Notes: generated by a model not told the origin, from the sequence alone. A stretch of DNA of 64,000 nucleotides from Pseudomonas capeferrum (GCF_000731675.1 NZ_JMIT01000002.1:97455-161454), one strand, 5' to 3'; shown: positions 39,954 through 50,395, counted from the stretch's first letter. Translations and numbers: made by a program.

Positions 39954-42900
39954 ATGGCGCGCCATATCGCCCGGCTGTTACTCGCCCTGGCACTGGTCAG
40001 CGGCGCGATACACGCCAACCACCACGGGGTTACCGCGTATGCCCTGCTGGCACGCTCACCGGTAATGCCAGCACAGCCTTCTCTTACGGCCCCGCAACGC
40101 CAATGGCTCGAAAGCCGACACGAACTGGTGCTGGGTACCTCTGCGCCCGACTATCCGCCCTTCGACATCACCAGTGGCGGCCGCGACTATCAAGGCCTCA
40201 CCGCCGAGTATGCAAACCTGATCGGCCTTGCCCTGCAGCTGCCTGTACGCGTGCTGCGCTTCAACAGCCGACAGGCAGCGGTAGAGGCACTCAAACGCGG
40301 CGATATCGACCTGCTCGGCAGTGCCAACGGCTATGAAGCGACAACGGACGGTCTGGCACTGTCGCACCCCTATGCCATTGACCAGCCGGTGCTGGTCACC
40401 CGTGAGGACGAACGCCGCCCTTTGGACCTGGGCCTGGAGAACATGCGGCTGGGCATGCTCTACCACTACCTGCCGAGGCAGGAGATAGGCAGTGCCTACC
40501 CCAAGGCCCAGGTGCTGGCCTTCGGCTCGTCTTCCCAAGCCTTGAATGCCGTTGCATTTGGCCAGGCCGACGTGTTCATCGGCGACACCATCTCCACCCA
40601 TTACCAGCTCAATCGCGGCCACCTGCCTGGCCTGCGCATCGCCAATTTCAGCAAGCACGAAGCGATCGGCTTCAGCTTTGCCATGCGCAAGGCGGATGCG
40701 TTGCTGCTGGAACTGGTCAACGCCATTCTCGACAATCAGCCTGCAGCCGTGCGCGCCAGTATCTTCAAGCGCTGGAGTGCCGGCAGCGACCTGCTCCTGA
40801 CCGACCGCAAGCTGCAACTGACAGAGGCTGAGGAATTCTGGTTGCAACACCACCCGGTCATGCGCGTGGCCATCGACGATAGTGCGGCGCCCTTGTCCTT
40901 CTTCGATGGTTCGGGATATTTCAGGGGCATCACCGCCGACCTGCTGGAGCTCATCCGCCTGCGCACCGGCCTGCGTTTCGAGGTGCAGCGCGCCAGCGGC
41001 ATTGCCGACATGATCGCCCGCCTCAAGGACGGCCGGGTGGATGTGATTGCGGCGCTCACTACCGACGGTGAGGCCGAGCAGACCCTGCAAATCAGCCGCC
41101 CTTACCTTGAAAGTGTCTATGTATTGGTCAGCCGAGCGAGCAACGGGCAATACACCTCTCTGGAACAACTGAAGGACCGACGCATCGCGATTACCCGCTA
41201 CAGCGCGATGGATGACCTTTCCACGCGCTATCCGCACATTGGCTGGATCGAGACCGAGAGCTCCTTCTATTCCACGGCGCTGCTCAAAAGCGGTGCTGTA
41301 GATGCCGTGATCACCACCTTGATAGACGCCAACCATGCGGTGGCCACCCACCCCGACCTGGTCATACGCGCCACCGTCGGCAGCGAGCCGGCCAGCTACG
41401 CCATGGCAGCCGCCAGCCATTCACAGACGCTGGTATCGATCCTCGACAAAGCGTTGTTGAGCATTCCGCCGGAAGAACTGGGGGTGATCAACAACCGCTG
41501 GCGTGGTTACGGCCTGCATGACGACAGCACCTGGCAGAGCTTTCGCCGGCTCGCCTGGCAGGTGCTGCTGGGTACCGGGCTGTTGCTGCTGCTGGCAATG
41601 ATCTGGAATGCCCGCCTGCGCCTGCAGATCAAGCAGCGTCAAAGCGCCGAGCGGGCGTTGAACGACCAGCTGGCATTCATGCGTGCGCTGCTCAACGGCA
41701 CACCGCACCCCATGTACGTGCGTGATCGCGAGGGGTGCCTGCAAAGTTGCAACGACAGCTACCTGGAAGCCGTTCAGGCCTGCAGCGAAGAGGTCATGGG
41801 CAAGCGCCTGGAGCAAAGCCTGTTCGCTGACGGCGAACATACTCACCAGATCCAGGCCGATTACCTGAAGGTCATGGCCGCCGGGACCCCACTGATCATC
41901 GATCGGCCGCTGCGGGTCAAAGGCCGCGAAATGACCATCTACCACTGGATCCTGCCATACCGCGACTCGCTGGGCGAAGTACAAGGCATCATCGGCGGCT
42001 GGATCGATATCAGCGAACGGCGCCAGCTGGTTCAGGAACTGCGCCAGGCCAAGCAGCAAGCCGAAGATGCCAACCGCGCCAAAAGCACGTTCCTGGCCAC
42101 CATCAGCCATGAAATCCGAACGCCGATGAACGCCGTCATCGGCATGCTCGAACTTGCCGTCAAACGTGCCGACCAGGGTCGGGTGGACCGTTCAGCCCTG
42201 GAACTGGCCCACCATTCGGCCAAGGACCTGCTGGGGCTGATCGGCGATATCCTCGATATCGTGCGCATCGAATCCGGGCATCTGTCACTCACTCCGGAGC
42301 CGGTCGACCTGGCCGCACTGGTCGAGTCGGTGGGCCGTATCTTCGATGGCCAGGCGCGGCAGAAGGGCCTGGCCCTGGAGGTGATGATCGAACCGGCGGC
42401 CCGCTGCCATGCATTGCTCGACCCGCTGCGCTTCAAGCAGGTGCTGTCCAACCTGGTCAGCAACGCCATCAAGTTCACCGAGCATGGCCAGGTACGCATC
42501 TGCGTTTGCCTGCAGGAAGCAGAAGCCTCCCCTTACCCGACCCTAGAGCTGGAAGTACGTGACAGCGGCATCGGCATTCACGCCGATGACTTGCAACGCC
42601 TGTTCAACCCATTCATCCAGGCCAACCCGCACAGCCAGGGTGCCCGCGCAGGCACTGGCCTTGGCCTCGCGATCTGCCGGAGCCTGTGCGAAATGATGGG
42701 AGGCACGCTGACCATCAAGAGCCTCGAAGATGTCGGCACCCAGGTTCGCTTGAAAATGCCGTTGCAAGTTGTCAGCGCCGACGCTGTCGAGAGGCCGGTG
42801 ATCGAACCTGTCGACGTACCCGATCCACGCCTGAACGTGCTGGTGATCGACGACCATCCCGCCAACCTGCAGTTGATGGCGCAGCAGCTGGGTTACCTGG

Positions 42901-43562
42901 GCCTGGGCCACACCTGCGCCAGGGATGGCCGTGAAGGCTTGGGCCTGTGGCGCGCAGGCGCCTTCGATGTGTTGGTGCTCGACTGCAACATGCCGCACAT
43001 GAACGGCTACCAGCTGGCCAGTACCGTACGTGCCGAAGAACGGCAATACGGGCGATCGCGCTGCACCATCCTCGGCTATACCGCCAACGCCCAGCCCGAG
43101 GTCATGCGCAAGTGCCTGGATGCCGGCATGGATGACTGCCTGCTCAAACCCATCAGCCTGACCACCCTGAGCCAGCGCCTGGCCGGCATCAGCCCACGGG
43201 GCCGACAGCCATGGCGGCGCAAACTGTTCGACCTGGAGGGCCTGGGCACGATCGTCGGCCAAGCCCCGAACGACCGCCAGCGCTTTCTGGCCGCCCTGCA
43301 CGAGAGCCTGCAAACGGACCTGGTGATTCTGATGAGCCTGCCCGCACAAGACGCCGACGCCGTTGCCGACCAGGCGCACAAGATCCTCAGCGCCGCCCGC
43401 ATGCTGGAGGCGCCCGAGCTGATGGCGGCGTGCGAAGCGCTGCAGAACACCACGTTGCCGACACCGCAACTGCGCCTACGGCGCCAGGCACTGGCCCGGC
43501 ACATGCGCCGGGTGGAGAAGGCGTTGGCCGCTGACATCAAGGCTACCGGCGGGCTTGAATGA
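39954..43562 (+). CDS. Unorthodox BvgS-type hybrid sensor kinase with two Venus-flytrap domains
   Basis: A 1,202-residue kinase. After an N-terminal signal (ALALVSGAIHANHHG) come two SBP_bac_3 Venus-flytrap periplasmic domains (about 45-270 and 285-520), one membrane helix (about 530-550), a PAS domain (about 585-700), the HisKA domain with His719 (ISHEIRTPMNAVIGM), an HATPase domain (about 815-925), a receiver with Asp1010 (VLVLDCNMPHMNG) and a C-terminal HPt domain with His1142 (DQAHKILSAARML). Phosphate would pass His719-Asp1010-His1142 to the BvgA-like regulator 8 bp upstream. GAGGG precedes the ATG. Ligand unknown. Confidence 0.92.
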   Translation: MARHIARLLLALALVSGAIHANHHGVTAYALLARSPVMPAQPSLTAPQRQWLESRHELVLGTSAPDYPPFDITSGGRDYQGLTAEYANLIGLALQLPVRVLRFNSRQAAVEALKRGDIDLLGSANGYEATTDGLALSHPYAIDQPVLVTREDERRPLDLGLENMRLGMLYHYLPRQEIGSAYPKAQVLAFGSSSQALNAVAFGQADVFIGDTISTHYQLNRGHLPGLRIANFSKHEAIGFSFAMRKADALLLELVNAILDNQPAAVRASIFKRWSAGSDLLLTDRKLQLTEAEEFWLQHHPVMRVAIDDSAAPLSFFDGSGYFRGITADLLELIRLRTGLRFEVQRASGIADMIARLKDGRVDVIAALTTDGEAEQTLQISRPYLESVYVLVSRASNGQYTSLEQLKDRRIAITRYSAMDDLSTRYPHIGWIETESSFYSTALLKSGAVDAVITTLIDANHAVATHPDLVIRATVGSEPASYAMAAASHSQTLVSILDKALLSIPPEELGVINNRWRGYGLHDDSTWQSFRRLAWQVLLGTGLLLLLAMIWNARLRLQIKQRQSAERALNDQLAFMRALLNGTPHPMYVRDREGCLQSCNDSYLEAVQACSEEVMGKRLEQSLFADGEHTHQIQADYLKVMAAGTPLIIDRPLRVKGREMTIYHWILPYRDSLGEVQGIIGGWIDISERRQLVQELRQAKQQAEDANRAKSTFLATISHEIRTPMNAVIGMLELAVKRADQGRVDRSALELAHHSAKDLLGLIGDILDIVRIESGHLSLTPEPVDLAALVESVGRIFDGQARQKGLALEVMIEPAARCHALLDPLRFKQVLSNLVSNAIKFTEHGQVRICVCLQEAEASPYPTLELEVRDSGIGIHADDLQRLFNPFIQANPHSQGARAGTGLGLAICRSLCEMMGGTLTIKSLEDVGTQVRLKMPLQVVSADAVERPVIEPVDVPDPRLNVLVIDDHPANLQLMAQQLGYLGLGHTCARDGREGLGLWRAGAFDVLVLDCNMPHMNGYQLASTVRAEERQYGRSRCTILGYTANAQPEVMRKCLDAGMDDCLLKPISLTTLSQRLAGISPRGRQPWRRKLFDLEGLGTIVGQAPNDRQRFLAALHESLQTDLVILMSLPAQDADAVADQAHKILSAARMLEAPELMAACEALQNTTLPTPQLRLRRQALARHMRRVEKALAADIKATGGLE

Positions 43563-43625
43563 GCAAGGCAGCCACACGCCGAAGCTGGTAGACTGCGCGG
43601 CGATATTACCTAAGAGGATTGTTTC

Positions 43626-43970
43626 ATGGCCACTAACCGCTCCCGCCGCCTGCGCAAAAAGCTGTGTGTCGACGAGTTTCAGGAATTGGGCTTCGAGCTG
43701 AACCTGGACTTCAAGGAAGACTTGGATGATCAGGCGATCGACGCATTCCTCGATGCCTTCCTGGAAGAAGCCATGGACGCCAACGGCCTCGACTACGTAG
43801 GCGGTGACGATTTCGGTCTGGTGTGCTCGGCCAAACGCGGTTCGGTCACCGAAGAGCAGCGTGCTGCCGTCGAAGCCTGGCTCAAGGGCCGCAGCGAACT
43901 GACCAAGATCGAAGTCAGCCCGCTGCTCGACGCATGGTATCCGGGCAACGCGATCAACCCGGCCGAGTGA
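43626..43970 (+). CDS. yggL: YggL family protein
   Basis: A 114-residue DUF469/YggL protein: NRSRRLRKKLCVDEFQELGFELNL, FLDAFLEEAMDANGL, then GGDDFGLVCSAKRGSVTEEQRAAVEAWL. YggL is linked to 50S ribosome assembly in E. coli. AGAGGATTGTTTC precedes the ATG. It is a single gene closed by a strong terminator. Length is standard. Confidence 0.9.
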   Translation: MATNRSRRLRKKLCVDEFQELGFELNLDFKEDLDDQAIDAFLDAFLEEAMDANGLDYVGGDDFGLVCSAKRGSVTEEQRAAVEAWLKGRSELTKIEVSPLLDAWYPGNAINPAE

Positions 43971-44000
43971 TACCTGCGCTACCCAGCGGCTTGCACGCTG

Positions 44001-44031
44001 AAAAGGCCACCCTTCGGGGTGGCCTTTTTTG
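44001..44031 (+). terminator. Rho-independent terminator of yggL
   Basis: AAGGCCACCC-TTCG-GGGTGGCCTT stem with a UUCG tetraloop, followed by TTTTTTG. Its A-rich left flank means it may also serve the minus strand. Confidence 0.92.
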
Positions 44032-44166
44032 TTGGCGTCGCTTTTGTGTCGAACGTGGCCCATCGTGGCTAAGCTTGGGGCATAATGCGCGTTCTATTTC
44101 GTCCTGGGGCCATCATCTCTTACAGCCCCAATGTCCTTCTCCCTCGCCGCAGGGTATTTACTGAAT

Positions 44167-45624
44167 ATGATCAAAACGCTCCGTCCCCTCGTTCTCGCCG
44201 GCCTGCTCCTGCCCTTCGCCCTGCCCAGCCAGGCCGCCGCCGTCAATACCAGCCTGCCACCCAAGGTGCAGCAGGCGCTTAAAGCCAACAAGCTGCAAGA
44301 CACTGCGCTGTCTTTGGTGATGCTGCCGCTGGATGGGCCAGGCGCCGCGACCGTGTTCAACGCCGATGTCTCGGTGAACCCGGCCTCGACCATGAAGCTG
44401 GTCACCACCTACGCAGCGCTTGAACTGCTCGGCCCTACATTCCAGTGGAAGACCGAATTCTACACCGACGGCACCTTGAGCAACGGTGTGCTCAACGGCA
44501 ACCTGTACCTCAAAGGTGGCGGCGACCCGAAGCTGAACATGGAAAAACTGTGGCTGCTGATGCGTGACCTACGGGCCAACGGCGTGCGCACCATCAGCGG
44601 TGACCTGGTACTGGACCGCAGCCACTTCGTGCAGCCCAACCTGCCGCAGTTCAACGATGATGGCGGCGACGTCAACAAGCCGTTCCTGGTCAAGCCTGAC
44701 TCGTTGCTGGTCAACCTCAAGGCACTGCGCTTTGTCGCCCGCAACGATGGTGGCAAGGTGACCATCGCCGTCGAACCGCCGATTGCCAACATCCGCATCG
44801 ATAACCAGGTCAAGCCCGTGGCGTCCAAGCAGTGCAAGGGTGACGTGCGCTACAACCCTGTGCCCCAGGCCGATGGCGTCAGCGTGGTGGTCAGCGGCCA
44901 ACTCGGCGATGGCTGCAACTCGCAGACCTACCTGTCGCTGCTCGATCACCCGACCTACGCCGCCGGCGCCGTGCGGGCGATCTGGAACGAGCTCGGTGGC
45001 AGCATCCAGGGCCGCGATCGCATCGAGAACGTGCCCAAGAGCGCACGCCTGCTGGCACGGGCCTTCTCGCCCGACCTGGTGGAAGTGATCCGCGACATCA
45101 ACAAGTACAGCAACAACACCATGGCCCAGCAGCTGTTCCTCAGCCTGGGTGCACAGTTCCGTACCGATGCCGATGGCGATGATGCCCGTGCGGCGCAACG
45201 CGTCGTTCGCCAGTGGTTGGCGAAAAAAGGCATTACTGCACCTCACCTGGTGATGGAGAACGGCTCCGGCCTGTCGCGCGCCGAACGCGTCAGTACCCGC
45301 GAGATGGCCGCGCTGCTGCAGGCTGCCTGGAAGAGCCCCTACTCGGCCGAGTTCATCAGCTCCATGCCGCTGGTGGGCATGGACGGTACCATGCGCAAGC
45401 GCCTGAAACGCACGGCCATGACCGGTGAGGGGCACATCAAGACCGGCACCCTGAATACCGTGCGGGCCATCGCGGGCTTCAGCCGCGACAGCAACGGGCA
45501 TACCTGGGCGGTCGCGGCCATTCTCAATGACCCGAAGCCGTGGGGCGCATCGCAGGTGCTTGACCAGGTGCTGCTGGACCTCTATCGCCAGCCGAAACTG
45601 GGCACCAGTACTGCGGCCAACTGA
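44167..45624 (+). CDS. dacB: D-alanyl-D-alanine carboxypeptidase/endopeptidase PBP4
   Basis: A 485-residue periplasmic class-C penicillin-binding protein. The signal peptide (MIKTLRPLVLAGLLLPFALPSQAAA) is followed by the active-site SxxK with Ser74 in PASTMKLV, SxN (KYSNNTM) and KTG with Lys425 (HIKTGTL). The long insert between SxxK and SxN (about 90-320) is characteristic of DacB. It trims or cleaves peptide stems in murein and may have a link to AmpC regulation. Start at 44167 by signal peptide; the ATG at 44131 has no ribosome site either. Confidence 0.94.
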   Translation: MIKTLRPLVLAGLLLPFALPSQAAAVNTSLPPKVQQALKANKLQDTALSLVMLPLDGPGAATVFNADVSVNPASTMKLVTTYAALELLGPTFQWKTEFYTDGTLSNGVLNGNLYLKGGGDPKLNMEKLWLLMRDLRANGVRTISGDLVLDRSHFVQPNLPQFNDDGGDVNKPFLVKPDSLLVNLKALRFVARNDGGKVTIAVEPPIANIRIDNQVKPVASKQCKGDVRYNPVPQADGVSVVVSGQLGDGCNSQTYLSLLDHPTYAAGAVRAIWNELGGSIQGRDRIENVPKSARLLARAFSPDLVEVIRDINKYSNNTMAQQLFLSLGAQFRTDADGDDARAAQRVVRQWLAKKGITAPHLVMENGSGLSRAERVSTREMAALLQAAWKSPYSAEFISSMPLVGMDGTMRKRLKRTAMTGEGHIKTGTLNTVRAIAGFSRDSNGHTWAVAAILNDPKPWGASQVLDQVLLDLYRQPKLGTSTAAN

Positions 45625-45648
45625 CCAAGTCTCGGCCTAAACACCGGT

Positions 45649-45670
45649 GGGGGCCGCAGGAACGGCCCCC
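45649..45670. terminator. Hairpin between dacB and the diguanylate cyclase gene
   Basis: GGGGGCCG/CGGCCCCC with a 6-nt loop between convergent genes. No T-tract on either side. Its position suggests termination, but the evidence is limited. Confidence 0.4.
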
Positions 45671-45702
45671 CGCGTCTGCCGGCCACCTAGCCCGTGCAGG
45701 GC

Positions 45703-48108
45703 TCAGGTCAATTCCCCTTCCACCCGGTCCCGCCCCGCTTGCTTGGCGGCATACACCCCGGCATCCGCGCGCCACAGCAAGGCATCGGCGCCCTCGCCTG
45801 GCCGCCAACCCGCCACACCGAAGCTCGCGGTCACCTCGCCTACCCCTTCGATCGGTACGTTGCGCACACCCTGCCACAGCTCTATCGCCAGTAGCCGCGC
45901 CTGCTCGGCATCGCTACCCGGGCACAGCACCATGAACTCCTCCCCGCCCAGCCGGCAGAACACGTCGGTTCGTCGCAAGCGCAAGGCGATGCGCTGGCAC
46001 AGGCTGCGCAGCACCAGGTCACCCACCGCGTGGCCGAACTGGTCGTTGATGCGCTTGAAGTGATCGATATCGAGCATGATCACCGCCAACGCCAAGCCAT
46101 CACGCTGAGCGCGATCCAGCTCGACCTTGAGCCGCTCCTGGAAATAGCGCCGGTTATGAATACCGGTCAGCGCGTCGGTCACCGACAGCGCACGCAACTC
46201 CTCCTCCACCCCCTTGAGGTCGGAGATGTCGGTCAGGTAGCCATGCCAAAGGGTACACCCCGCATCGCCGACCTCTGGTGTCGCTTCGCCGCGCACCCAG
46301 CGCAAGCCCGCACGCGGCAGGCAGACCCGGTACTCCTCGCGCCACGGCGTGAGGTGGTCGGCCGAGTAGCGCACCGACCGGCGTACGCGGTCCAGGTCAT
46401 CGGGGTGGATACGCTCGAACACCAGCGTGGCGTCCTCGTGCAGCTGCTGCAGGTCGACCTCGTAGATGTCGTACAGGCCTTTGCTGGCATACGGGAAGCA
46501 CGAGCTGCCATCGGCATCCAGGCGGTACTGATAGATGCCGCCGGGTACCTCGGCACTGAGTTTTTCCAGCAGCCGGTCACGCGCCGCCAGCGCCTCATGC
46601 ACCCGGCGTCGTTCCGTGACATCGATGCAGATCGCCAGGTAGCCGACCCATAGGCCTTGTTCATCGAGCATGGCCGTGACCAGCATGTTGGCCAGCAGAT
46701 GGCTGTTATCGGCGCGCAGCAAGGTCCACTCGCCAGGCTCGGCACCGCTCTCCTGCACCGTTTCGGCAAACATCGCCTGGCCACCGGCAATACACCGCCC
46801 GTAGCGCTGGCTCAAGGCATGGGCGCGCTGGCTGAGTTCTTCAGGCAGCACCAGGTCCTCCAGGCGCAGTTGGCCGATCGCCTCGCTGGCCGAATAGCCG
46901 AGCATGCGCTCGGCTCCGGCATTGAAGGTGCTGACCACCCCCTTGAGGTTGGTAGCGATGATCGCCACCTGGGTCGCGGCATCCAGCACGCTGCGCAACT
47001 GGTTGTGAGTGCCGCGCAGGGATTGCTCGCTGACTCGAAGCTCTGCAGTGCGCTGCTCGACCAGGGTCAAGGCGCGCTGGCGCTGGCTGAACAGGCTGTA
47101 GAGCAAGGCACTGAGCAGTAAGCTCAACAGCCCGCCCAATAGCCCGACCGTCAGCGCAGCCGATGAACGGTTGGCCTTCAGAAACGCCACACTCGGCCGC
47201 ACAAGCAGCTGGAATGGGTGGTCAGCCAGGTGCAGCAACTGGCTGCTCGCCAACGCCAGGGGTGCTGCCTCGTTCTGGGAGTCGAACACCACTTCAGGCC
47301 CTTGCAGCCCGGAAGGGTCTTCGATGCGCACGACCAGATTGTCATCAGCCAGGGCCGGCAACCCATCGCTGATGAGCTCGCGCAGGTTGAGCAACGCCAT
47401 CACATACCCCGCCGCCGCGCCATGCGGCGCTGCGTCGGAGAACACCGGCGCCACCATCAGCAGGCCACGTGCCTGTGCTGCCGGCCGCCCAGCCTCGGCA
47501 TCCATGATCTGCAGGGGCTCGGACACCGCCATGCTGCCAGGCTCCAGCGCACGCGCCAGGGTTGCCTGGCGCGCGCCCTGGCCAGCAAGGTCGAGCCCGT
47601 AAGGGAGTGCCGGCTGATCAGCTGACTGGGTGTAGAGCACCGGAAAGTAGTGGTCACGCAGTGGCGCCGGCTGCCAGTTGCCCTGCGCATCCTGATCGCG
47701 GATCACATAACCCTGGCCCAGCCAGGCCGCGGTGCGCTGTTCGAAATCGGCACGCTGCGCCGCCTCTACGCGCGGCGCCCAGGCGTAAGCCAAAGTGCGC
47801 TGCAGCAAGGGCCGTGCGTAACCATCGAATTCGCGGGGGGTGATTTCATTGGAGAAGCTGAAAAACCGCCGCAGCCCGTCCAGGCGCTGCTGCTGATCAT
47901 CAAAACGCTCGGCGATGCGGCTGTAGCGCTCGCTGGCCAGCAACTCGAAGCGCTGGCGCAGTTGCTGCTTGTAAAAGGTGTGCGCGGCAAGCGCCAGGGT
48001 GGCCGACAGCAGGCCGCCAGCCACCAAGGCCACCAGCGCCACGGCCCAGGCGGACACCCCTTCGCTGCACAGGCCAAGAAACCTCGCACGTACGCCAAAC
48101 TTGGACAT
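45703..48108 (-). CDS. Membrane-bound diguanylate cyclase (CHASE-PAS-PAS-GGDEF)
   Basis: An 801-residue sensor-cyclase. TM1 (about 19-42), a periplasmic CHASE-like sensor (about 75-300), TM2 (about 318-342), two PAS domains (about 370-500 and 510-635, the first ending ICIDVTERRR) and a C-terminal GGDEF domain with an intact active-site GGEEF (CRLGGEEFMVL). An RxxD inhibitory site (RRTD) lies five residues upstream, so product feedback is likely. There is no EAL domain, so it should make, not break, cyclic di-GMP. The ligand of CHASE is unknown. Single gene, minus strand. Confidence 0.9.
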   Translation of the reverse strand: MSKFGVRARFLGLCSEGVSAWAVALVALVAGGLLSATLALAAHTFYKQQLRQRFELLASERYSRIAERFDDQQQRLDGLRRFFSFSNEITPREFDGYARPLLQRTLAYAWAPRVEAAQRADFEQRTAAWLGQGYVIRDQDAQGNWQPAPLRDHYFPVLYTQSADQPALPYGLDLAGQGARQATLARALEPGSMAVSEPLQIMDAEAGRPAAQARGLLMVAPVFSDAAPHGAAAGYVMALLNLRELISDGLPALADDNLVVRIEDPSGLQGPEVVFDSQNEAAPLALASSQLLHLADHPFQLLVRPSVAFLKANRSSAALTVGLLGGLLSLLLSALLYSLFSQRQRALTLVEQRTAELRVSEQSLRGTHNQLRSVLDAATQVAIIATNLKGVVSTFNAGAERMLGYSASEAIGQLRLEDLVLPEELSQRAHALSQRYGRCIAGGQAMFAETVQESGAEPGEWTLLRADNSHLLANMLVTAMLDEQGLWVGYLAICIDVTERRRVHEALAARDRLLEKLSAEVPGGIYQYRLDADGSSCFPYASKGLYDIYEVDLQQLHEDATLVFERIHPDDLDRVRRSVRYSADHLTPWREEYRVCLPRAGLRWVRGEATPEVGDAGCTLWHGYLTDISDLKGVEEELRALSVTDALTGIHNRRYFQERLKVELDRAQRDGLALAVIMLDIDHFKRINDQFGHAVGDLVLRSLCQRIALRLRRTDVFCRLGGEEFMVLCPGSDAEQARLLAIELWQGVRNVPIEGVGEVTASFGVAGWRPGEGADALLWRADAGVYAAKQAGRDRVEGELT

Positions 48109-48202
48109 AAACCCATCTCGTCACGTCAGCGTCCTGCGGATTATCTTGCCCTGCCGTCAGTTATAGCTATTGGCCATTAGCGGCGCAATGCACCTCGTCG
48201 CT

Positions 48203-50395
48203 TCAGCGCAATTGCAGGCGCCACGCGCGGTGGATACGGTTGTTGCGGGCGAAGTCCGGGTCCAGCGTCTGGGCGGTGATCTCCTCTACCGCGTAACGCG
48301 CCATCAGGTGCTCATCAAGCTGGAACTTGCGGAAGTTGTTGGAGAAGTACAGCACGCCACCTGGCTCCAGCCGCGCCATCGCCAGGTCCAGCAGTTGCAC
48401 ATGGTCACGCTGTACGTCGAACACACCTTCCATGCGCTTGGAGTTGGAGAAGGTCGGCGGGTCGATGAAGATCAGGTCATAGGTGTCGCGGTTGGCTTCC
48501 AGCCAGGCCATCACATCGCCCTGCTCCAGGCGGTTGCGCTCGGAGAAACCATTGAGCGACAGGTTGCGCCGCGCCCAGTCCAGGTAGGTTTTCGACAAGT
48601 CGACGCTGGTGGTGCTGCGCGCGCCGCCCTTGGCCGCATGCACGGTTGCCGTGGCGGTGTAGCAGAACAGGTTGAGGAAGCGCTTGCCGGCAGCCTCGCG
48701 CTGGATGCGCATGCGCATCGGGCGATGGTCGAGGAACAGGCCGGTATCCAAGTAGTCGGTGAGGTTGACCAGCAGCTTGACGCCGCCTTCGTTGACTTCC
48801 TGGAAGCGCCCTTCGGTGGCCTGGCGCTCGTACTGGCGGGTGCCGCTCTGGCGCTCGCGGCGCTTGAGCACCACACGCTGGGGCGAGATACCCAGTGCCT
48901 GCGGAATCGCGGCCAGGGCATCGAGCAGACGCGCCTGGGCCTTCTCTGGGTCGATCGTGCGGGGTGCCGCGTATTCCTGCACGTGCACCCAGTCGTGGTA
49001 GAGGTCTACTGCCAGGGCGTACTCGGGCATGTCGGCATCGTACAGGCGGTAGCAGTCGACCTGCTCGCGACGGGCCCACTTGCCCAATTGCTTGAGGTTT
49101 TTTTGCAGACGATTGGCGAACATCTGCGCACCTTCCGACAGGCGCGCAGGCTCGCTTGCCTGTGGCTCCTCGCGCCGGGCCTCGCCGTTTTCAGCCTGAG
49201 GGTCGCGACGCTCGCCGGTGACGAACTGGTCAGGCTGCACCTTGAACAACAGCAGCTTGCACGGCAGCGCACCGTTCCAGAATGCGTATTGCTTGTGGCT
49301 ACGGATGCCCATGCGCTTGCCCAGCTCCGGCGCCCCGGTGAACACCGCCGCTTCCCAGCCCATGCAGGCCTGGCGCAAACGTTCGCCCAGGTTCTGATAG
49401 AGATACAACAGGCTGGCTTCGTCGCCCAGGCGCTCGCCGTAAGGCGGGTTGCTGATGACCAGGCCTTTCTGGTTCTGGTCTGGCCGCGGCTCGAAGGTGC
49501 TGACCTCGCCCTGGTAGATCTTTACCCAGTCGCTCAGGCCGGCACGTTCGACGTTGTTGCGCCCAGGCTGGATCAGCCGCGGGTCGGCCTCGTAGCCACG
49601 GATCCACAGCGGTGGCTTGGCCAGGCCGGCCTGCGCGCGCGCTTGCGCCTCGTCATGGACCTTGCGCCACAGTGCCGGCACATGGCCAAGCCAGGCGCTG
49701 AAGCCCCAACGCTCGCGCTTGAGGTTAGGTGCCATATCGGCGGCAATCATTGCGGCTTCGACCAGGAAGGTACCCACACCGCACATCGGGTCAGCCAGGG
49801 CGCCGCCTTCGGCAGCGATGCGCGGCCAACCGGCGCGGATCAGCACAGCCGCCGCCAGGTTTTCCTTGAGCGGCGCGGCGCCTTGCTGCAAGCGGTATCC
49901 GCGCTGGTGCAGGCTGTGGCCGGACAGGTCGAGCGAGAGAATCGCCTCGCCGCGGTCCAGGCGCAGGTGCACACGCACATCGGGGTCGATCTTTTCCACC
50001 GACGGGCGCAGGCCTTCACGGTTGCGCAGCTTGTCGACGATGGCGTCCTTGACCTTGAGCGCACCGAAATGGGTGTTGTCGATGCCCGAGCCATGGCCGC
50101 TGAATTCCACCGCAAGCGTACCGTCGGCGGCCAGGTGGTCAGCCCAGTCAACCGCGTTGACGCCATCGTAGAGGTCGTCGGCGTTCTTCATGTTGAAGCG
50201 CTTGAGCACCAGCAACACCCGGTTGGCCAGGCGCGACCAGACGCACAGGCGGTAGGCGGTTTCCATGTCGGCGGCGCCGCGAATGGCCGAGGTGTGCTCG
50301 CGCACCTCATCGAGGCCGAGGCCCTTGGCCTCTTCGGCGAGCAGGCCTTCCAGGCCTTTGGGGCAGGTGAGATAGAGTTCGAAACGGTCCGACAT
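48203..50395 (-). CDS. rlmL: 23S rRNA methyltransferase RlmL/RlmK (m2G2445 and m7G2069)
   Basis: A 730-residue bifunctional protein. The N-terminal THUMP region is followed by the RlmL methyltransferase (DPMCGVGTFLVEAA and NPPYGERL, which makes m2G2445) and a C-terminal RlmK domain with its own SAM motif (FLNLFCYTATATVHAAKGG) and IDPPTFSNSKRM, which makes m7G2069. The start MSDRFELYLTCPKG at 50395 has GGAATCC upstream; a longer frame to 50503 is not supported. Full-length fusion, as in E. coli RlmKL. Confidence 0.95.
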   Translation of the reverse strand: MSDRFELYLTCPKGLEGLLAEEAKGLGLDEVREHTSAIRGAADMETAYRLCVWSRLANRVLLVLKRFNMKNADDLYDGVNAVDWADHLAADGTLAVEFSGHGSGIDNTHFGALKVKDAIVDKLRNREGLRPSVEKIDPDVRVHLRLDRGEAILSLDLSGHSLHQRGYRLQQGAAPLKENLAAAVLIRAGWPRIAAEGGALADPMCGVGTFLVEAAMIAADMAPNLKRERWGFSAWLGHVPALWRKVHDEAQARAQAGLAKPPLWIRGYEADPRLIQPGRNNVERAGLSDWVKIYQGEVSTFEPRPDQNQKGLVISNPPYGERLGDEASLLYLYQNLGERLRQACMGWEAAVFTGAPELGKRMGIRSHKQYAFWNGALPCKLLLFKVQPDQFVTGERRDPQAENGEARREEPQASEPARLSEGAQMFANRLQKNLKQLGKWARREQVDCYRLYDADMPEYALAVDLYHDWVHVQEYAAPRTIDPEKAQARLLDALAAIPQALGISPQRVVLKRRERQSGTRQYERQATEGRFQEVNEGGVKLLVNLTDYLDTGLFLDHRPMRMRIQREAAGKRFLNLFCYTATATVHAAKGGARSTTSVDLSKTYLDWARRNLSLNGFSERNRLEQGDVMAWLEANRDTYDLIFIDPPTFSNSKRMEGVFDVQRDHVQLLDLAMARLEPGGVLYFSNNFRKFQLDEHLMARYAVEEITAQTLDPDFARNNRIHRAWRLQLR

